Of a DNA stretch of 64,000 nt, positions 34,138 through 43,642 are shown one piece after another. The stretch is taken from the NCBI RefSeq assembly GCF_007991515.1, contig NZ_BJYM01000005.1, positions 186,001 through 250,000 on the forward strand, read 5' to 3'. The notes under the pieces were generated by a model. It had not been told where the DNA came from and did not search any database. It saw only the letters and a list, made by a program, of their open reading frames with translations. Source of the stretch: Oceanobacillus sojae (lineage in GTDB: Bacteria; Bacillota; Bacilli; Bacillales; Amphibacillaceae). The stretch's first letter is position 1; each line of letters opens with the position of its first letter. A program made the translations under genes and the position numbers.

Positions 34138-35316
34138 CTATGATCCTCCTATTTCTGTGTGTGCTTGCAGTTTTTCAACTAAAGGTTCTGCCGCACCATG
34201 AACATTTCCAATCCCATAGATGATATTATTAGATGCTATCTCTATTAATGTTCCATAGATTTCGTCAGTTGACTTTTCCTGAAGATCAATAATTTGATTG
34301 ACTTTGAGTCTTCCTGACCTCACCGCATTCTTAATTGGTTCTGCCTTTTCCCCAATCAACACGAGCTTATCCATCGGTATATGTGGTAAAACATCATCTG
34401 CAAATTGGATAGTCCGATCCACGCGATCTTCCCGGCAGTTCATTACAACAATTGGAGATTTTGCAGAATAGCCTTGAGACACTACATTTTTCCAAATATT
34501 GATTGTTGAGGATGGATCGTTAGCCGCAAATCCATTGACAAAATATGCTGATTTGCTTCCCTGCTTCAAATGCTTAATCCGCATTGCACCTGGATCTGGC
34601 TGTGCCTTAAGCATTCCTCGAAATGCCGTTTCTTCATCAATATCCAATGCTTCAGCAACTGCTAATGCCAGCGAAGCATTTTCCGGAAAGATCATATAAT
34701 CAAATTTGCGTAAATATACTTCGGGGATTTTACTATTATCAGCAACAATCACCTTCGTATTTCTTTTTGCTGCTTCTTTTTTAAAATAATCTACATAGGG
34801 GCCTTGTGAAATAATTAAATGGCCATTATGCGGAATCGTAGCTGTAAAAGCCTCAGCAACTTCATCCAGTGTAGGTCCCATCACATCCATATGGTCTTCC
34901 AGCACATTAACAATCACACCAATGTTCGCCTGAAGCAGTTTTTCTTGAAATACAATTTGATAATCCGGGTTAACTGCCATACACTCGCTGACTAAAGCAT
35001 CAGCTCCCAGCATTGCCGCTTTCCTTACAACCATTTTCTGTTCACCGATATTCGGTCCCTCGGGACGTCGCTGGATAGGCTCTTCCTCTGATGTATTCCA
35101 ATAAATCATCCTTGCTGAAGTACCAGTTGTTTTACCGATGGTTTTATAGCCTGCCTCTTTGATAATACCTGTAATTAATCGCGTGACGGTTGATTTCCCG
35201 CGGATTCCATTCACGTTGACCCGAATTGGCAGAGCATTCACATGCTTTTTATGGGAATTCCATTCCATAATACCGATAACCAGTGCAATCACGAGCACAA
35301 TTGGAATTAATAACAT
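34138..35316 (-). CDS. capB: CapB/PgsB poly-gamma-glutamate ligase
   Basis: A 392-residue Mur-ligase-like enzyme: an N-terminal helix, then the P-loop NGIRGKSTVTRLI (about 32-44), a MurC/D-like central domain with SECMAVNPDYQ and EDHMDVMG, and a C-terminal NCREDRVDRT. It forms the amide chain of gamma-linked glutamate using ATP. GGAAGG precedes the ATG. First gene of the operon; the long leader region (35317-35876) is discussed separately. Confidence 0.93.
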   Translation of the reverse strand: MLLIPIVLVIALVIGIMEWNSHKKHVNALPIRVNVNGIRGKSTVTRLITGIIKEAGYKTIGKTTGTSARMIYWNTSEEEPIQRRPEGPNIGEQKMVVRKAAMLGADALVSECMAVNPDYQIVFQEKLLQANIGVIVNVLEDHMDVMGPTLDEVAEAFTATIPHNGHLIISQGPYVDYFKKEAAKRNTKVIVADNSKIPEVYLRKFDYMIFPENASLALAVAEALDIDEETAFRGMLKAQPDPGAMRIKHLKQGSKSAYFVNGFAANDPSSTINIWKNVVSQGYSAKSPIVVMNCREDRVDRTIQFADDVLPHIPMDKLVLIGEKAEPIKNAVRSGRLKVNQIIDLQEKSTDEIYGTLIEIASNNIIYGIGNVHGAAEPLVEKLQAHTEIGGS

Positions 35317-35876
35317 AACTATATCCTTCCTTTACCATTCATCAAATCAATAAAAACACAGATTTTCACTCTTAAAATTCATCCGTTGAAGTATTTAGAC
35401 ACATATTGACAATACCTAAGATATTTTAACAAAAAATATATACTTTACTATAAAAATCCCTTTTTTTATTCTATTTGTAATATCTGAGAATAAACTGACT
35501 CTCTAATGTAATAATGTTGCAGAATAAATACACTTAGCACGTGCATATTGTTTACACTAAGGAATTCATATGAATTGAATGCTTGCTTGAGGTTTTCATT
35601 CTAACTTGAAAAAATATTCAAACAATGGATTTCATTTCATTGAGGCAAATTTGTAAGATTTATTAGCCAATTTATGACTGTTGATTAAGTAACTATGAGC
35701 TTTGGGTTTTTCCAAAATCTTTATATTACTTTATTATTGCTTCATTGAATCCAATATGCGCTCATAATACCCTACTTCCCAAAAATACCTATTCCCAAAC
35801 TTAACTTTTAAATTGAAAAAATTTACTAACCAACAGAACAAATAGCCTGAAACATAAATGCAATGAAAACAAACAT
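35317..35876. other. Gene-free 560-bp leader region of capsule operon
   Basis: AT-rich, with no supported gene. It must hold the capsule promoter and probably regulator sites, but I find no convincing minus-strand -35/-10 pair. A perfect 14-base palindrome, AATTCATATGAATT (35563-35576), is the only strong dyad. A TTGACA at 35406-35411 on the plus strand has no good -10. Confidence 0.45.
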
Positions 35877-35919
35877 AAAAAACAGGAGCAGAAATAAAAA
35901 TTTCCTGCTCCTGTTTTTT
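35877..35919 (-). terminator. Terminator of GNAT gene
   Basis: AAAAAACAGGAGCAG (35877-35891) pairs with CTGCTCCTGTTTTTT (35905-35919) just past the GNAT stop, with a T-run on the minus strand. Confidence 0.85.
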
Positions 35920-35932
35920 ATCTAAGATTCTA

Positions 35933-36478
35933 TTATGCTTCTTTTTTCACAAAATACTCTTCCTGTAAAATCCCCATATGAATAATGTCATGCCACTTAC
36001 CATCCCGAAATAGCGTCTGTCTGCTTTTCCCTTCCAATTCAAAGCCTATTTTTTTATATAAATGAATCGCCCGCTCATTAAATGAAAATACCCGCAAGGA
36101 AACTCTATGCAGGTTCAGTTCATAAAAAGCGTAATCCAGCAGCAGTAACAGCCCTTCCTTTCCATATCCTTTTCCCCAGTATTCTTTCTCACCAATATCA
36201 ATAATACATTCTGCATTTCGGTTTTTATAATCCATATTAATTAAAGAAACAATACCGATAGATGTTTCACTTTTCTTATCTACCAAAATATACCCTTTTG
36301 AAGTATCCGATCCCAAAATAGCATATTCTACAAATTCTTCTGTCGCTTCCTTGGGATAGACATCTAAAGAGGGGCTGGTTGAGTGCATTACCTCTACATC
36401 ATTTCTCCATTTGTGATAAAGTTCTGTATCGTCTTTTGTTATCTTCCTTAACTTCACTCTTCTAGATTCAAACAACAT
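35933..36478 (-). CDS. GNAT-family N-acetyltransferase (RimJ/RimL type)
   Basis: About 181 residues with the GNAT acetyl-CoA site IDIGEKEYWGKGYGKEG (GKGYGKEG, about 98-105) and the ending FNERAIHLYKKIGFELEG typical of RimJ/RimL/SpeG-like acetyltransferases. The ATG at 36478 uses AAGGAG at the end of the tetR gene; an earlier in-frame ATG at 36514 lies inside tetR. Coupled to the TetR gene; the substrate is unknown. Confidence 0.85.
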   Translation of the reverse strand: MLFESRRVKLRKITKDDTELYHKWRNDVEVMHSTSPSLDVYPKEATEEFVEYAILGSDTSKGYILVDKKSETSIGIVSLINMDYKNRNAECIIDIGEKEYWGKGYGKEGLLLLLDYAFYELNLHRVSLRVFSFNERAIHLYKKIGFELEGKSRQTLFRDGKWHDIIHMGILQEEYFVKKEA

Positions 36479-36482
36479 ACAA

Positions 36483-37109
36483 TCACTCCTTATCTGCCGC
36501 ATGAGGGCAAACAATATTTTCTAAAGAAAAAAGCAGGATGGATAATTGCTCTTTTACTTTCGTTTGCTCATTCCCAAGCTGAAAAGTGTCTAGCATCAGC
36601 CCATTTATAAAAGAAATAATATATCTGGCAATCGTATCAGCAGGCTGCTGCAGTTGAAATTCTTTTTTGTACACTCCCCAGTTCAGCACCTCTTCTATCA
36701 ATCTTGTCATTTCATTATAACGCTGTGAAATATATGGGAAATCTTCTGCATGCTTTACATAATTGGAGGACAAAAAGAATTCTGCTTTAGCCTGAACTAA
36801 TGACTGATGAGTATTTTCAATAGCCTCCTGCTGCATTTCAAACCATTGCTTCAACTGCGGCCAGAGCAGTTCATCATCCGAGGCTTCAAAAAACTGCATA
36901 TTGTCATAGTCGTCTTCTTTTAAAACCTCCATAAACAAATGATCAATATTATCAAAATAACTGTACATTGCTCCTCTTGATATGCCTGCTTCGTTCATAA
37001 TATCCTGCATGGATGTTTGCACATAGCCCTTTCGGATAAACACTGTTTTCGCTGCCTGAATCAACTTCTTCTTTTTTTCTTTTTTATAGGCTTCACTTAC
37101 CTTTGGCAT
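36483..37109 (-). CDS. TetR-family transcriptional regulator
   Basis: A 208-residue TetR protein: HTH at about 11-57 (TSMQDIMNEAGISRGAMYSYF) and a helical C-terminal domain (about 60-200). ATTGAGGTGA precedes the ATG. It is cotranscribed with a GNAT gene; a long inverted repeat over its promoter (37133-37187) is the probable autoregulatory operator. Confidence 0.88.
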   Translation of the reverse strand: MPKVSEAYKKEKKKKLIQAAKTVFIRKGYVQTSMQDIMNEAGISRGAMYSYFDNIDHLFMEVLKEDDYDNMQFFEASDDELLWPQLKQWFEMQQEAIENTHQSLVQAKAEFFLSSNYVKHAEDFPYISQRYNEMTRLIEEVLNWGVYKKEFQLQQPADTIARYIISFINGLMLDTFQLGNEQTKVKEQLSILLFSLENIVCPHAADKE

Positions 37110-37132
37110 AGAATCACCTCAATTAAAATAAA

Positions 37133-37187
37133 AAAACTATACATGATTGTCTTTTTTATTATAACGACAACTATGTATAGTTTTCAA
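37133..37187 (-). promoter_or_regulatory. TetR promoter with long inverted repeat
   Basis: Minus-strand TTGAAA (37182-37187), 18-base spacer, TATAAT (37158-37163). AAAACTATACAT (37133-37144) and ATGTATAGTTTT (37173-37184) are a perfect 12-bp inverted repeat, extended with two mismatches to 19 bases per arm (37133-37151 and 37166-37184). One arm covers the spacer, the other the transcribed start. Confidence 0.65.
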
Positions 37188-37247
37188 GCTTTATTTTTAT
37201 CTTATTATAATACAGAAATAGAAATAATTAGATTTAGCATAACTTAT

Positions 37248-38867
37248 TCAGGTATAACTCTCTCTTTGATAGACAACTTCACCACCAACGATGGTCATCT
37301 CTACCAGGTCATCTGATAAATGAACAGATGAATCAAGCGGGTTTTGGTTTAATACTGCAAAATCTGCAAATTTACCTTCATTAATGCTGCCTTCATTCTC
37401 GTCGGTACCATTTAATTTAGCAGCATCTACAGTCATCTTTCTGTAAGCTTCGATTCTTGTCAGCTTTTGATGCTCACCAAGTATTTCTCCCTGTCTTGTT
37501 TTGCGCTCCACGGCAATCCGGATAGAATCTAACGGCGAGATATCTGTAACAGGACAATCGGAATGGATCGTGAATGTCATCTCTGTATCTTCCGCCCATC
37601 GGACAGGGTCCAGATTTTGTACTCTTTCCGGTCCTAAAAAGTACTTTTTATGAATATCTCCAAAGTAGTAAATATGATTCGTAAAGAATGATCCGCCAAT
37701 TTGATGCTTTGTCATTTCTTCAATATCCTCTTTATTTACTGTTTGCAGATGCTCGATTCTGTTCATTATATCAGTCGTTTTTGTCTGGGCTGTTGCTTTA
37801 TAAGCCTCTATCACTGTCCGTGCAGCCTTGTCCCCATTTGCGTGGGTAATCAATGGATAACCAAGCCGCTGGAAATGATTAAAAAGCTCTTCCATCTCTT
37901 CTTTTTCAATTTGTAAATCATCTGATGATCCCCCATCATAGTAATTACCGCGGATAGCTGCTGTATGCAGCTGAATAGAGCCATCACTGAAAAATTTAGC
38001 GCCAGCCAAGGTGCTGTACCCGTTACTGAGCGACTCAAATTTCTCCTTCAGCTCATCTGCGTTAAGGTTTTGAAGCTTTGGTTCATGAAAAAGCAGCTGA
38101 TACGTAATCGCCCACCTTGTCCGAATACTTTGCGGCGTCTCCAAAAATTTCAGCACTGCTTCATAATCATCCATCCCGGAGAAAATACCGACTCCCATTT
38201 CTGTCGTATTGGTTATTCCTCTCGCTTGATAAGCCTTAACTCCTGCTTCGATATCTGCTGCCAGCACATCCGCTTCTGCTTTTGGAAGTACTGCTTTGAC
38301 TTTATCCAGCGCCGGAAATTCAAACAACACTCCGTTAACCAGACCATTTTCATCACGTTCATAGCGTCCGCCCTTAGGATCTGGATCATTTAAACCGACT
38401 CCCATGATTTCCAGTGCTTTTGTATTAACTGCACCCATATGTGCTGAACTCTGCTGAATATAGATGGGAATTTCTTTTGAAATTTGGTCTAAGTCAAAAC
38501 GGTTTGGATGGCGTCCTTCAGCAAGTTCAAACTCATTATAGCCGTACCCCCGCAGCCATCCATCGAAGGTGATATCTTCCTGCTGTTCTTTAAATTTCTC
38601 AATAATATCGCTGATACTCTTCACATTTTCAGGAGAGCAGTTCAGCTGCTTGCGAAAACTGCTATACATCACCAAATGGCTGTGCGTATCAATAAAACCG
38701 GGTGAAAGCCATTTACCTTTTAAATCCAGCGCACTATTATTTTCTATGGTTTTATTCTGCTCTGTTATCTTTTTTATCCGGCCCTCTGAAAGCTCGACAG
38801 TAGCCAGATATACTCTATCCTTCAATAAATCCAGTACATTCGCATTAATTATTTTATTTACAGTCAT
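37248..38867 (-). CDS. Amidohydrolase, YtcJ-like
   Basis: A 539-residue metal-dependent amidohydrolase of the YtcJ group: HSH in FIDTHSHLVMY (about 60-66), an SDGSIQLHTAA segment, ITHANGDKAA (about 340), RIEHLQTV (about 368) and HSDCPVTDISP (about 436), which supply metal ligands and catalytic Asp. Family members act on N-formyl/acyl or lactam substrates. It begins at the last base of the symporter gene and is cotranscribed with it. The substrate is unknown; the neighbouring nucleoside phosphorylase suggests a purine or nucleoside-derived N-compound. Confidence 0.85.
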   Translation of the reverse strand: MTVNKIINANVLDLLKDRVYLATVELSEGRIKKITEQNKTIENNSALDLKGKWLSPGFIDTHSHLVMYSSFRKQLNCSPENVKSISDIIEKFKEQQEDITFDGWLRGYGYNEFELAEGRHPNRFDLDQISKEIPIYIQQSSAHMGAVNTKALEIMGVGLNDPDPKGGRYERDENGLVNGVLFEFPALDKVKAVLPKAEADVLAADIEAGVKAYQARGITNTTEMGVGIFSGMDDYEAVLKFLETPQSIRTRWAITYQLLFHEPKLQNLNADELKEKFESLSNGYSTLAGAKFFSDGSIQLHTAAIRGNYYDGGSSDDLQIEKEEMEELFNHFQRLGYPLITHANGDKAARTVIEAYKATAQTKTTDIMNRIEHLQTVNKEDIEEMTKHQIGGSFFTNHIYYFGDIHKKYFLGPERVQNLDPVRWAEDTEMTFTIHSDCPVTDISPLDSIRIAVERKTRQGEILGEHQKLTRIEAYRKMTVDAAKLNGTDENEGSINEGKFADFAVLNQNPLDSSVHLSDDLVEMTIVGGEVVYQRESYT

Positions 38868-40307
38868 TTATTCCAGCTCCTTTGCAAGTGTTTTTTCATC
38901 TTCAAGCTTATGACGCATTGCCGTCTTCACCACTTCAGATTTATCATGAGATGTGAGCAGACTCGCTACTACCAGCAGGACAAAAGAGAATGTATAGCCT
39001 GCAAGTGCCTGATCAAAGGGCATACCCGTATACGGATAAATCAATATAAATATTAATGAACCGATCATGCTGATGAACACGCCTTTTTTGGTCACGCGCT
39101 TCCAGAACATAATTGCTAAGAATGGAAAGACAAGAATGACACCATTCACCATTAAGGCCCAACGATATGCATCATTAATGTTCGTTATAAACACGGCTGC
39201 ACCAGTACCTAAAATAGTTACAATCGCCACGGATATACGAGATACAAGCAGTAGCTTCGCGTTCGTAGCTTTTGGATTTATCAGCCTTTGATAGAAATCA
39301 CGGGTTAAGTTGCTTGCTCCCTGCAAATTAAAAGAAGTCGCCCCAGTCATCAATGCCGCAAGCAGTGCAACAAAAATAATTCCGGCTACAGGTGCGGGCA
39401 GTAGTTCATTGGTCACATAAGAAAACACCAGATCCTGCTCCATATTCAAATCTACAAATTGCCTTGCAGAAACTCCGATTAAAAATGGAAAAAATGAAAT
39501 TGCAGCAACAATTAAATGGCCAGTAATTCCTGCGGTCAATGCTGTTTTTTCATCCTTGGCTGCAAAAATACGCTGCCATGTCGACTGCCAGACAAGATAG
39601 AATGGTCCAACTGATAATGCATACAGTAAAGTGTCCGATAATCCATCGGGACTGATTGGACTCAAGTATTCAAAAGAAGTGTTGCTGAATAAATCTCCTA
39701 ATCCCCCTACGTGAATAACAATTGTGACAGTAAGCACAATAAGGCCTAAAATAATAATAAGGGCTTGAACTGCATCTGTGATAATAGTGGCAGGCAATCC
39801 GCCTGGAATGGAAAACAGAAGAATTAATATCGTACTTACAATTAAACCTGTGTTTAAATCCCAGTTTAGCGTGATATTAAAAACGGTGGACATTCCTACC
39901 AGCTGAAGCCCTAGCGTAGGAACAGAATACACAATAGCAGAAGTAATGGATGGAACAATTCCAGTACGTCCGCCAAATCTGGCTGTAAATAAGTCTGCCA
40001 GGGTAAACAATTTTTGACGCCTTAGCGGTTTTGCAAAAAGGAAAACCAGCGTTAAGCTGAAGGCATAAGCCACGAGTGCAAATTTAAAATACCCCGAAAA
40101 ACCGACAGTAAATCCAAGTCCTACCCAGCCTATAAATACTGCAGCCCCTGCATTGGTGCTAATGATGGTTCCGGTAATTTTCCAAAATCCAGTGCTCCAT
40201 GACCCGATCATGTAATCTTCATATGTTTTAATCTTATAGTAGTAATACCATGCAACTGCAATCATAATTCCAAAATATAGCGTGAAATATGTAATATACC
40301 AATACAT
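38868..40307 (-). CDS. Sodium:solute symporter (SSS family)
   Basis: A 479-residue transporter with about 13 helices and SSS signatures: GGLPATIITDAVQALIIILG and ALLAALMTGATSFNLQGASN. GGGAGG precedes the ATG. The amidohydrolase starts one base after it, so the symporter probably imports the amidohydrolase substrate. Divergent from the nucleoside phosphorylase gene. Confidence 0.9.
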   Translation of the reverse strand: MYWYITYFTLYFGIMIAVAWYYYYKIKTYEDYMIGSWSTGFWKITGTIISTNAGAAVFIGWVGLGFTVGFSGYFKFALVAYAFSLTLVFLFAKPLRRQKLFTLADLFTARFGGRTGIVPSITSAIVYSVPTLGLQLVGMSTVFNITLNWDLNTGLIVSTILILLFSIPGGLPATIITDAVQALIIILGLIVLTVTIVIHVGGLGDLFSNTSFEYLSPISPDGLSDTLLYALSVGPFYLVWQSTWQRIFAAKDEKTALTAGITGHLIVAAISFFPFLIGVSARQFVDLNMEQDLVFSYVTNELLPAPVAGIIFVALLAALMTGATSFNLQGASNLTRDFYQRLINPKATNAKLLLVSRISVAIVTILGTGAAVFITNINDAYRWALMVNGVILVFPFLAIMFWKRVTKKGVFISMIGSLIFILIYPYTGMPFDQALAGYTFSFVLLVVASLLTSHDKSEVVKTAMRHKLEDEKTLAKELE

Positions 40308-40611
40308 TATTTTCCTCCCTCTTTTTTTAAAATAATTTCATTATATACTATCACGTTTCATTTTTAAATTATTATCTATTTTTTCTGAAAATACTAGTCA
40401 AATAGAAACCCTTATCAACACTACTCAATATATAATCTAGTAATTTTAATACTCTATTTTACAATTAAAACCATTCCAGTTTTGGAGATAATAATAAATC
40501 AGAAAAACATTCTCAAAAAACTTCTTGTATTTTTTATTCAGAGTAATATAATTTATTTCGTATGTAAAAAATAATACAATATCATCCGCTTCTTAAGGAG
40601 AGAGAATAAAT
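40308..40611. other. Divergent promoter region between symporter and phosphorylase genes
   Basis: AT-rich 304 bp holding both promoters. GAGTAATATAATTTAT offers a -10-like TATAAT on the plus strand (about 40547-40552), but no matching -35 at the right distance. No dyad stands out. Confidence 0.35.
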
Positions 40612-41349
40612 ATGGACAATATTCATTTAAACAAGGTGGATGCAGCTGATTTAGGCGAGGTTACGCTTTTAGTCGGCGATCCGGCAAGAGTAGAATTAAT
40701 TTCCAGTGATTGGGAGCAGTCTAAATTAATTTCAAAAAACCGTGAATTTATTTTAGTCAGCGGTATTTGGAAAGGAAAAAGAGTTTCCATATGCTCCACA
40801 GGTATCGGAGCCGGTTCAACAGAAATTGCGACTATCGAATTAATCCAGAGCGGTGCCAAAAAGTTTGTACGTTTAGGGGGGTGCGGCGCATGGAGTGACA
40901 TGCTGTCTCCTGGAGATCTACTCCTGAATCATGCAATGGTCAGAGATCCCGGTATGCTCCATCAATATGTCAGTGATGTCTATCCTGCTGCAGCAGATCC
41001 AGCTTTATTAGCGACCATTCAATCGCAGGCAGAACGAAATGGACTAAATGTACATACAGGCATTGGAATGACAACCCAAAGTTATTATCTCGGCCAATCG
41101 CGTGAACACGGGGTTAAAAATGGCCCGCAGCCTGATCAAAGCTTTATGAATTACTGGAAGGAAAGACATATTCTTAACTGTGAAATGGAATCAGCTGTAC
41201 TATTCATCTTAGCATCGCTTTACCAAATACCAGCTGCAAACTGTCTTGTTGTTCATGTTAGCCGTATGAACGACCAGTGGGTTCCCGATGAAGATTACAG
41301 AGAGCTGCATAAAGAAGCAGCAAAAATCGTTTTAGATGCTTGCATCTGA
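40612..41349 (+). CDS. Nucleoside phosphorylase (uridine/purine phosphorylase family)
   Basis: A 245-residue PNP/UDP-type phosphorylase. GDPARVELI (phosphate site, about 22-30), GIGAGSTEIATIEL (about 64-77), RLGGCGA (about 87-93) and NCEMESA (ribose site, about 183-189) are present. It splits a nucleoside with phosphate into base and ribose 1-phosphate. AAGGAG precedes the ATG. Followed by an MFS transporter gene 38 bases downstream; divergent to the amidohydrolase operon. Base specificity cannot be read safely. Confidence 0.87.
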   Translation: MDNIHLNKVDAADLGEVTLLVGDPARVELISSDWEQSKLISKNREFILVSGIWKGKRVSICSTGIGAGSTEIATIELIQSGAKKFVRLGGCGAWSDMLSPGDLLLNHAMVRDPGMLHQYVSDVYPAAADPALLATIQSQAERNGLNVHTGIGMTTQSYYLGQSREHGVKNGPQPDQSFMNYWKERHILNCEMESAVLFILASLYQIPAANCLVVHVSRMNDQWVPDEDYRELHKEAAKIVLDACI

Positions 41350-41387
41350 TGAAGCAGACTTTACTAGAAAAGGCGTGATACAACACC

Positions 41388-42623
41388 ATGGGAAATACAA
41401 TAGAAAGCAGTAAATATAAAAAGAAAATTCTAGCATCATCCATGCTTGGACTAGGTCTGGAAAGTATGGATATCATGTTCCTCTCATTTGTTTTAAGTTC
41501 CATCATTGCAGAATTCGGTATTTCTTCGGCAGCCGGCGGATCCATTGTTTCTATTACAAATTTCGGAATGCTGGTTGGAGGTGTCGTATTCGGCGTACTT
41601 GCTGATAAATACGGAAGAATCAGGATATTTACTTATACGATTTTTCTTTTCTCTGTAGCTACTGCTTTAATGGCCTTCGCAGATAATATTTATTTTATTT
41701 ATATTTTAAGATTTTTAGCCGGAGTCGGCGGTGGTGGAGAATTTGGAATAGGTATGGCATTAGTTGCGGAAGTATTTGCAAAACAGAAGCGCGGAAGAAT
41801 GACTTCATGGGTGACAATCGGTGGACAGCTTGGCGCAATAGCTGCCGCTCTTTTAGCTGCTCTTATTATTCCATTGTTTGGCTGGAGAGCATTATTTATT
41901 ACAGGTATCGTCCCTGTACTGCTCATCTTTTATGTCAGAAGAAATTTAGGCGAAACCGAAGAATGGAAAAAAGCACAAACAGAAATCAAAAAAGGAAAAA
42001 AGAAAGACAGCTCCTTATCCAAGCTGTTCAATACACCTAAACGGGCGTACACTACGGTTGCATTGACTATTATGTCCACTGTCCAGGTAGCCGGATATTT
42101 CGGATTAATGAACTGGCTGCCATCTATTTTACAGGAACAGCTGGGATTAAGTGTTTCCGGTTCTTCCCTTTGGATGATAAGCACCATTATCGGAATGTGT
42201 CTGGGAATGCTTTTGTTTGGCCAGATATTAGACCGTTTTGGCGCCAAAACATCCTACGGCATTTTTCTTATTGCATCTGCCGCTTCTGTCTTTTTATATG
42301 TCTTTGCGCAAAGCGCTGTTACCATATTGATTGGCGGAGTGATTGTCGGCTTTTTCGCAAATGGAATGAATGCAGGTTACGGCGCACTGATCAGCAGCTT
42401 CTACCCGACAGAAATCCGAAGCACTGCAAATAATACTATTTTTAATACTGGACGGGCAATTGGCGGTTTATCCCCTATCGCAATTGGATTCTTTTTAGAT
42501 AATTACAGTATAACAGCAGCAATGGCATTCTTATCTACTTTATATATGATTTCCCTGATAATTATTTTGACGCTTCGAAATAACCCTCTGAAAGGGATGA
42601 AGCACAGGGAAAAGAATGCATAG
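41388..42623 (+). CDS. MFS transporter (AAHS/SP-like)
   Basis: A 411-residue 12-helix major facilitator. Loop 2-3 reads FGVLADKYGRIRIF, helix 4 GGGGEFGIGMALVAEV and loop 8-9 GQILDRFGAKTS, typical of the aromatic-acid/sugar-type importers. Weak ribosome site, 38 bases after the phosphorylase stop, so probably translated after it. It may import the nucleoside or export a product. Confidence 0.85.
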   Translation: MGNTIESSKYKKKILASSMLGLGLESMDIMFLSFVLSSIIAEFGISSAAGGSIVSITNFGMLVGGVVFGVLADKYGRIRIFTYTIFLFSVATALMAFADNIYFIYILRFLAGVGGGGEFGIGMALVAEVFAKQKRGRMTSWVTIGGQLGAIAAALLAALIIPLFGWRALFITGIVPVLLIFYVRRNLGETEEWKKAQTEIKKGKKKDSSLSKLFNTPKRAYTTVALTIMSTVQVAGYFGLMNWLPSILQEQLGLSVSGSSLWMISTIIGMCLGMLLFGQILDRFGAKTSYGIFLIASAASVFLYVFAQSAVTILIGGVIVGFFANGMNAGYGALISSFYPTEIRSTANNTIFNTGRAIGGLSPIAIGFFLDNYSITAAMAFLSTLYMISLIIILTLRNNPLKGMKHREKNA

Positions 42624-42643
42624 ATAAAATTTTAACAAGCAGC

Positions 42644-42691
42644 AAGATCCTGATTTCATTCCTTCATATTAGGAAATGAAACCAGGATCTT
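42644..42691. terminator. Terminator after MFS gene
   Basis: AAGATCCTG (42644-42652) pairs with CAGGATCTT (42683-42691), extended inward by TTTCATT/AATGAAA. Lies between the convergent MFS and YoaK genes. Confidence 0.8.
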
Positions 42692-42740
42692 CTTCGTTCT
42701 GCTCTTTCCTTCTTCGAAAAATTATCATTTCCCCTATCAT

Positions 42741-43403
42741 TTAATCTCGTTTAAACAGCAGCCAAAGGTAAAAACAGCCTGTAATAGCAAAAGCCAGCCA
42801 CAAATTTATATAATCACCAAAAAGTAAAACAACTGTACCTGTTCCAACTCCCAGCATAAATACAGTGATTCCAATTAATAGAGTAAAAAAAGTATGTAAG
42901 GCTTCTTTATTTTTATGAAATACTGCTAAATAAAGATTATTCATAAGGTTCTTTGTGTTACCAGTCATAATCCCGTTATTTATACTGGTTGATTTGATTT
43001 TACGAAATACTGTCAGTTCATATCCTGCCAGTAAGCCTAATAGAAAGCCGATAACAGATGGCCCGATGTTTTGCTGTATGACGGCGAGTATAAACAGGAA
43101 TACCATCTGAAGAAAAAGATAGATACGATACTTCCTCCAGCCATATGCTTTAAAGCGCTCTATAATTCCTTGAGCTATAAATGCCCCAAGAGCAAAGCCA
43201 ATAAATGAGGAGATATGGACTAAGGCGTCTGGAAAATTTCCTTCAAACAGCTTGGCAGCCAAAACAACCATATTTCCTGTTTGTGCACTGGCAAACAATC
43301 CATCCTGGGTTAGAAATGTATATGCGTCAATAAATCCCATTAGAAAAGTGGAGAAAACAGTTAATATAGTTAAAATTTTATTTTGATTGATTTCATGTTG
43401 CAC
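42741..43403 (-). CDS. YoaK-family (DUF1275) membrane protein
   Basis: A 220-residue protein with six helices and the DUF1275 features GFIDAYTFLTQDGLFASAQTG and TGNTKNLMNN. GTG start, after AAAGGGGTGA. Family function is not established. A stand-alone gene. Confidence 0.85.
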   Translation of the reverse strand: MQHEINQNKILTILTVFSTFLMGFIDAYTFLTQDGLFASAQTGNMVVLAAKLFEGNFPDALVHISSFIGFALGAFIAQGIIERFKAYGWRKYRIYLFLQMVFLFILAVIQQNIGPSVIGFLLGLLAGYELTVFRKIKSTSINNGIMTGNTKNLMNNLYLAVFHKNKEALHTFFTLLIGITVFMLGVGTGTVVLLFGDYINLWLAFAITGCFYLWLLFKRD

Positions 43404-43642
43404 CCTTTATCACCCCTTTCCTAGGTTATGGAATGGATAGAATAATAGCTTTTTATATTCTTTGCAATTCATGAAAAAGCAGAACCTAGCCCCGAATAAT
43501 TTATACTATATTCTTTTAAATAGGAAATATACTTAGTTTAAGACTTCTTGTTTCAGTTGTCCAACAAAGAAATAAACTGTAGTATAAAGAAAAGGTCTTC
43601 AAAGCAAGGAAGTTTATTTATCAATTAAGAAGGCAGCATAAT

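Noticed and set aside
35401-35420. TTGACA at 35406 as capsule promoter
   Set aside because: It is on the plus strand, opposite to capB, and lacks a -10 at the right spacing.
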